DNA of 32,575 nucleotides from Shumkonia mesophila (GTDB lineage: Bacteria > Pseudomonadota > Alphaproteobacteria > Rhodospirillales > Shumkoniaceae): the NCBI RefSeq assembly GCF_026163695.1, contig NZ_JAOTID010000026.1, forward strand, positions 1 to 32,575, written 5' to 3'. The notes beneath the pieces were generated by a model. The model searched no databases. It was not told the origin of the DNA and saw only the letters and a program-made list of their open reading frames with translations. The translations under genes were made by a program, and so were the position numbers. This document shows, piece by piece, positions 32,060 through 32,575 of this stretch (the first letter of the stretch is position 1; every line of letters begins with the position of its first letter).

Positions 32060-32575
32060 TCAGGCCCGCTCGATTCCGCCCATGCACAGGTACTTGATCT
32101 CGAGGAAGTCGTCGAGGCCGTATTTGGAGCCCTCGCGGCCGACGCCGGATTCCTTGACGCCGCCGAACGGCGCCTCGGCCGTCGACATCAGGCCGGTGTT
32201 GATGCCGACCAGGCCGTATTCCAGGGCTTCGGCCACCCGCCACACGCGGCCGACGTCGCGGCTGTAGAAATAGGCGGCCAGGCCGAACTCGGTGGCGTTG
32301 GCAAGGCGCACGGCCTCGTCTTCGGTGCGGAAGCGGAACAGCGGCGCCACCGGCCCGAAGGTTTCCTCGCGGGCCACCGCCATCTTGGGCGTCACGTCGG
32401 CCATGACGGTCGGCTCGAAGAACGAGCCGCCGAGGGCGTGACGGCGGCCGCCGACCAGGACCCGCGCCCCCTTGGAGAGCGCGTCGGCGATGTGCTCCTC
32501 GACCTTCTCGACCGCCGCCATGTCGATGAGCGGGCCCTGCTCGGCCCCCGCCTCCAGCCCGTTGGCGACCTTGAG
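32060..32575 (-). CDS. gabD: NAD(P)-dependent aldehyde dehydrogenase, probably succinate-semialdehyde type (partial)
   Basis: Only the C-terminal 171 residues are present; the gene enters from beyond position 32575. Sequence such as [45 protein letters not shown] and [20 protein letters not shown] is typical of the GabD branch of the ALDH superfamily. The catalytic Cys lies outside the window. The stop is 19 bp before gor on the same strand. Assignment to succinate semialdehyde rather than another aldehyde is by resemblance of the C-terminal part only. Confidence 0.85.
   Translation of the reverse strand, partial: LKVANGLEAGAEQGPLIDMAAVEKVEEHIADALSKGARVLVGGRRHALGGSFFEPTVMADVTPKMAVAREETFGPVAPLFRFRTEDEAVRLANATEFGLAAYFYSRDVGRVWRVAEALEYGLVGINTGLMSTAEAPFGGVKESGVGREGSKYGLDDFLEIKYLCMGGIERA

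Noticed and set aside
1-32575. CRISPR arrays, rRNA genes and replication origins
   Set aside because: No regularly spaced repeat array, rRNA signature or DnaA-box cluster was seen. The only short regular direct repeats are the three GTGCTA copies and the 17-bp attachment cores.

Overview
The window looks like chromosome of a GC-rich alphaproteobacterium, probably Rhodospirillales-like. This is inferred from high GC, the dedA-dsbB-coq7 cluster, a class II DAHP synthase, citramalate synthase, the nadE / GltX-like / cysS chain and intergenic palindromes of the kind common in that group. No rRNA gene or ribosomal protein is present to fix the taxonomy.

Layout. Positions 1-6740: a minus-strand catabolic and uptake cluster with a creatinase-like M24 protein, the TRAP transporter DctP-DctQ-DctM, a FadR-type GntR regulator, an MFS permease and the start of an RraA-family gene. 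A promoter with embedded palindromes precedes its first gene. Positions 6760-7000: a decayed IS91-type transposase end. Positions 7150-13050: an RND efflux operon (membrane fusion protein, pump, small conserved protein) divergent from a TetR regulator, with one perfect palindrome overlapping both promoters.

Positions 13095-14676 are the most unusual part. A tRNA-Leu(CAA) gene on the minus strand is cut in its anticodon region by a 1,478-bp AT-rich insertion bounded by a 17-bp direct repeat. The insertion carries a HEPN-type protein with an Rx4H motif, three GTGCTA repeats that resemble integrase arm sites, and a second complete tRNA-Leu(CAA) interrupted by a 219-nt group I intron after U33. 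After splicing, this second tRNA would match the element's integration core at 16 of 17 positions, but the intron splits that match. The element therefore appears to destroy a host tRNA, supply a replacement, and carry a replacement that is shielded from its own recombinase. No integrase gene is present.

Positions 14798-22633: housekeeping and small genes, namely dedA (TTG start), dsbB, coq7, trmJ, cimA, a short DRRSG-repeat protein, DUF2333, a HIT-like protein, a cyclic-nucleotide-domain protein and a cupin. Positions 22759-26659: a translationally coupled chain nadE, a short degenerate GltX paralogue and cysS. Positions 26915-32575: a proline-rich hypothetical protein, nicotinate phosphoribosyltransferase downstream of class II DAHP synthase, glutathione reductase and the 3' part of an aldehyde dehydrogenase gene. 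NAD synthesis is represented twice, by nadE and the nicotinate phosphoribosyltransferase.
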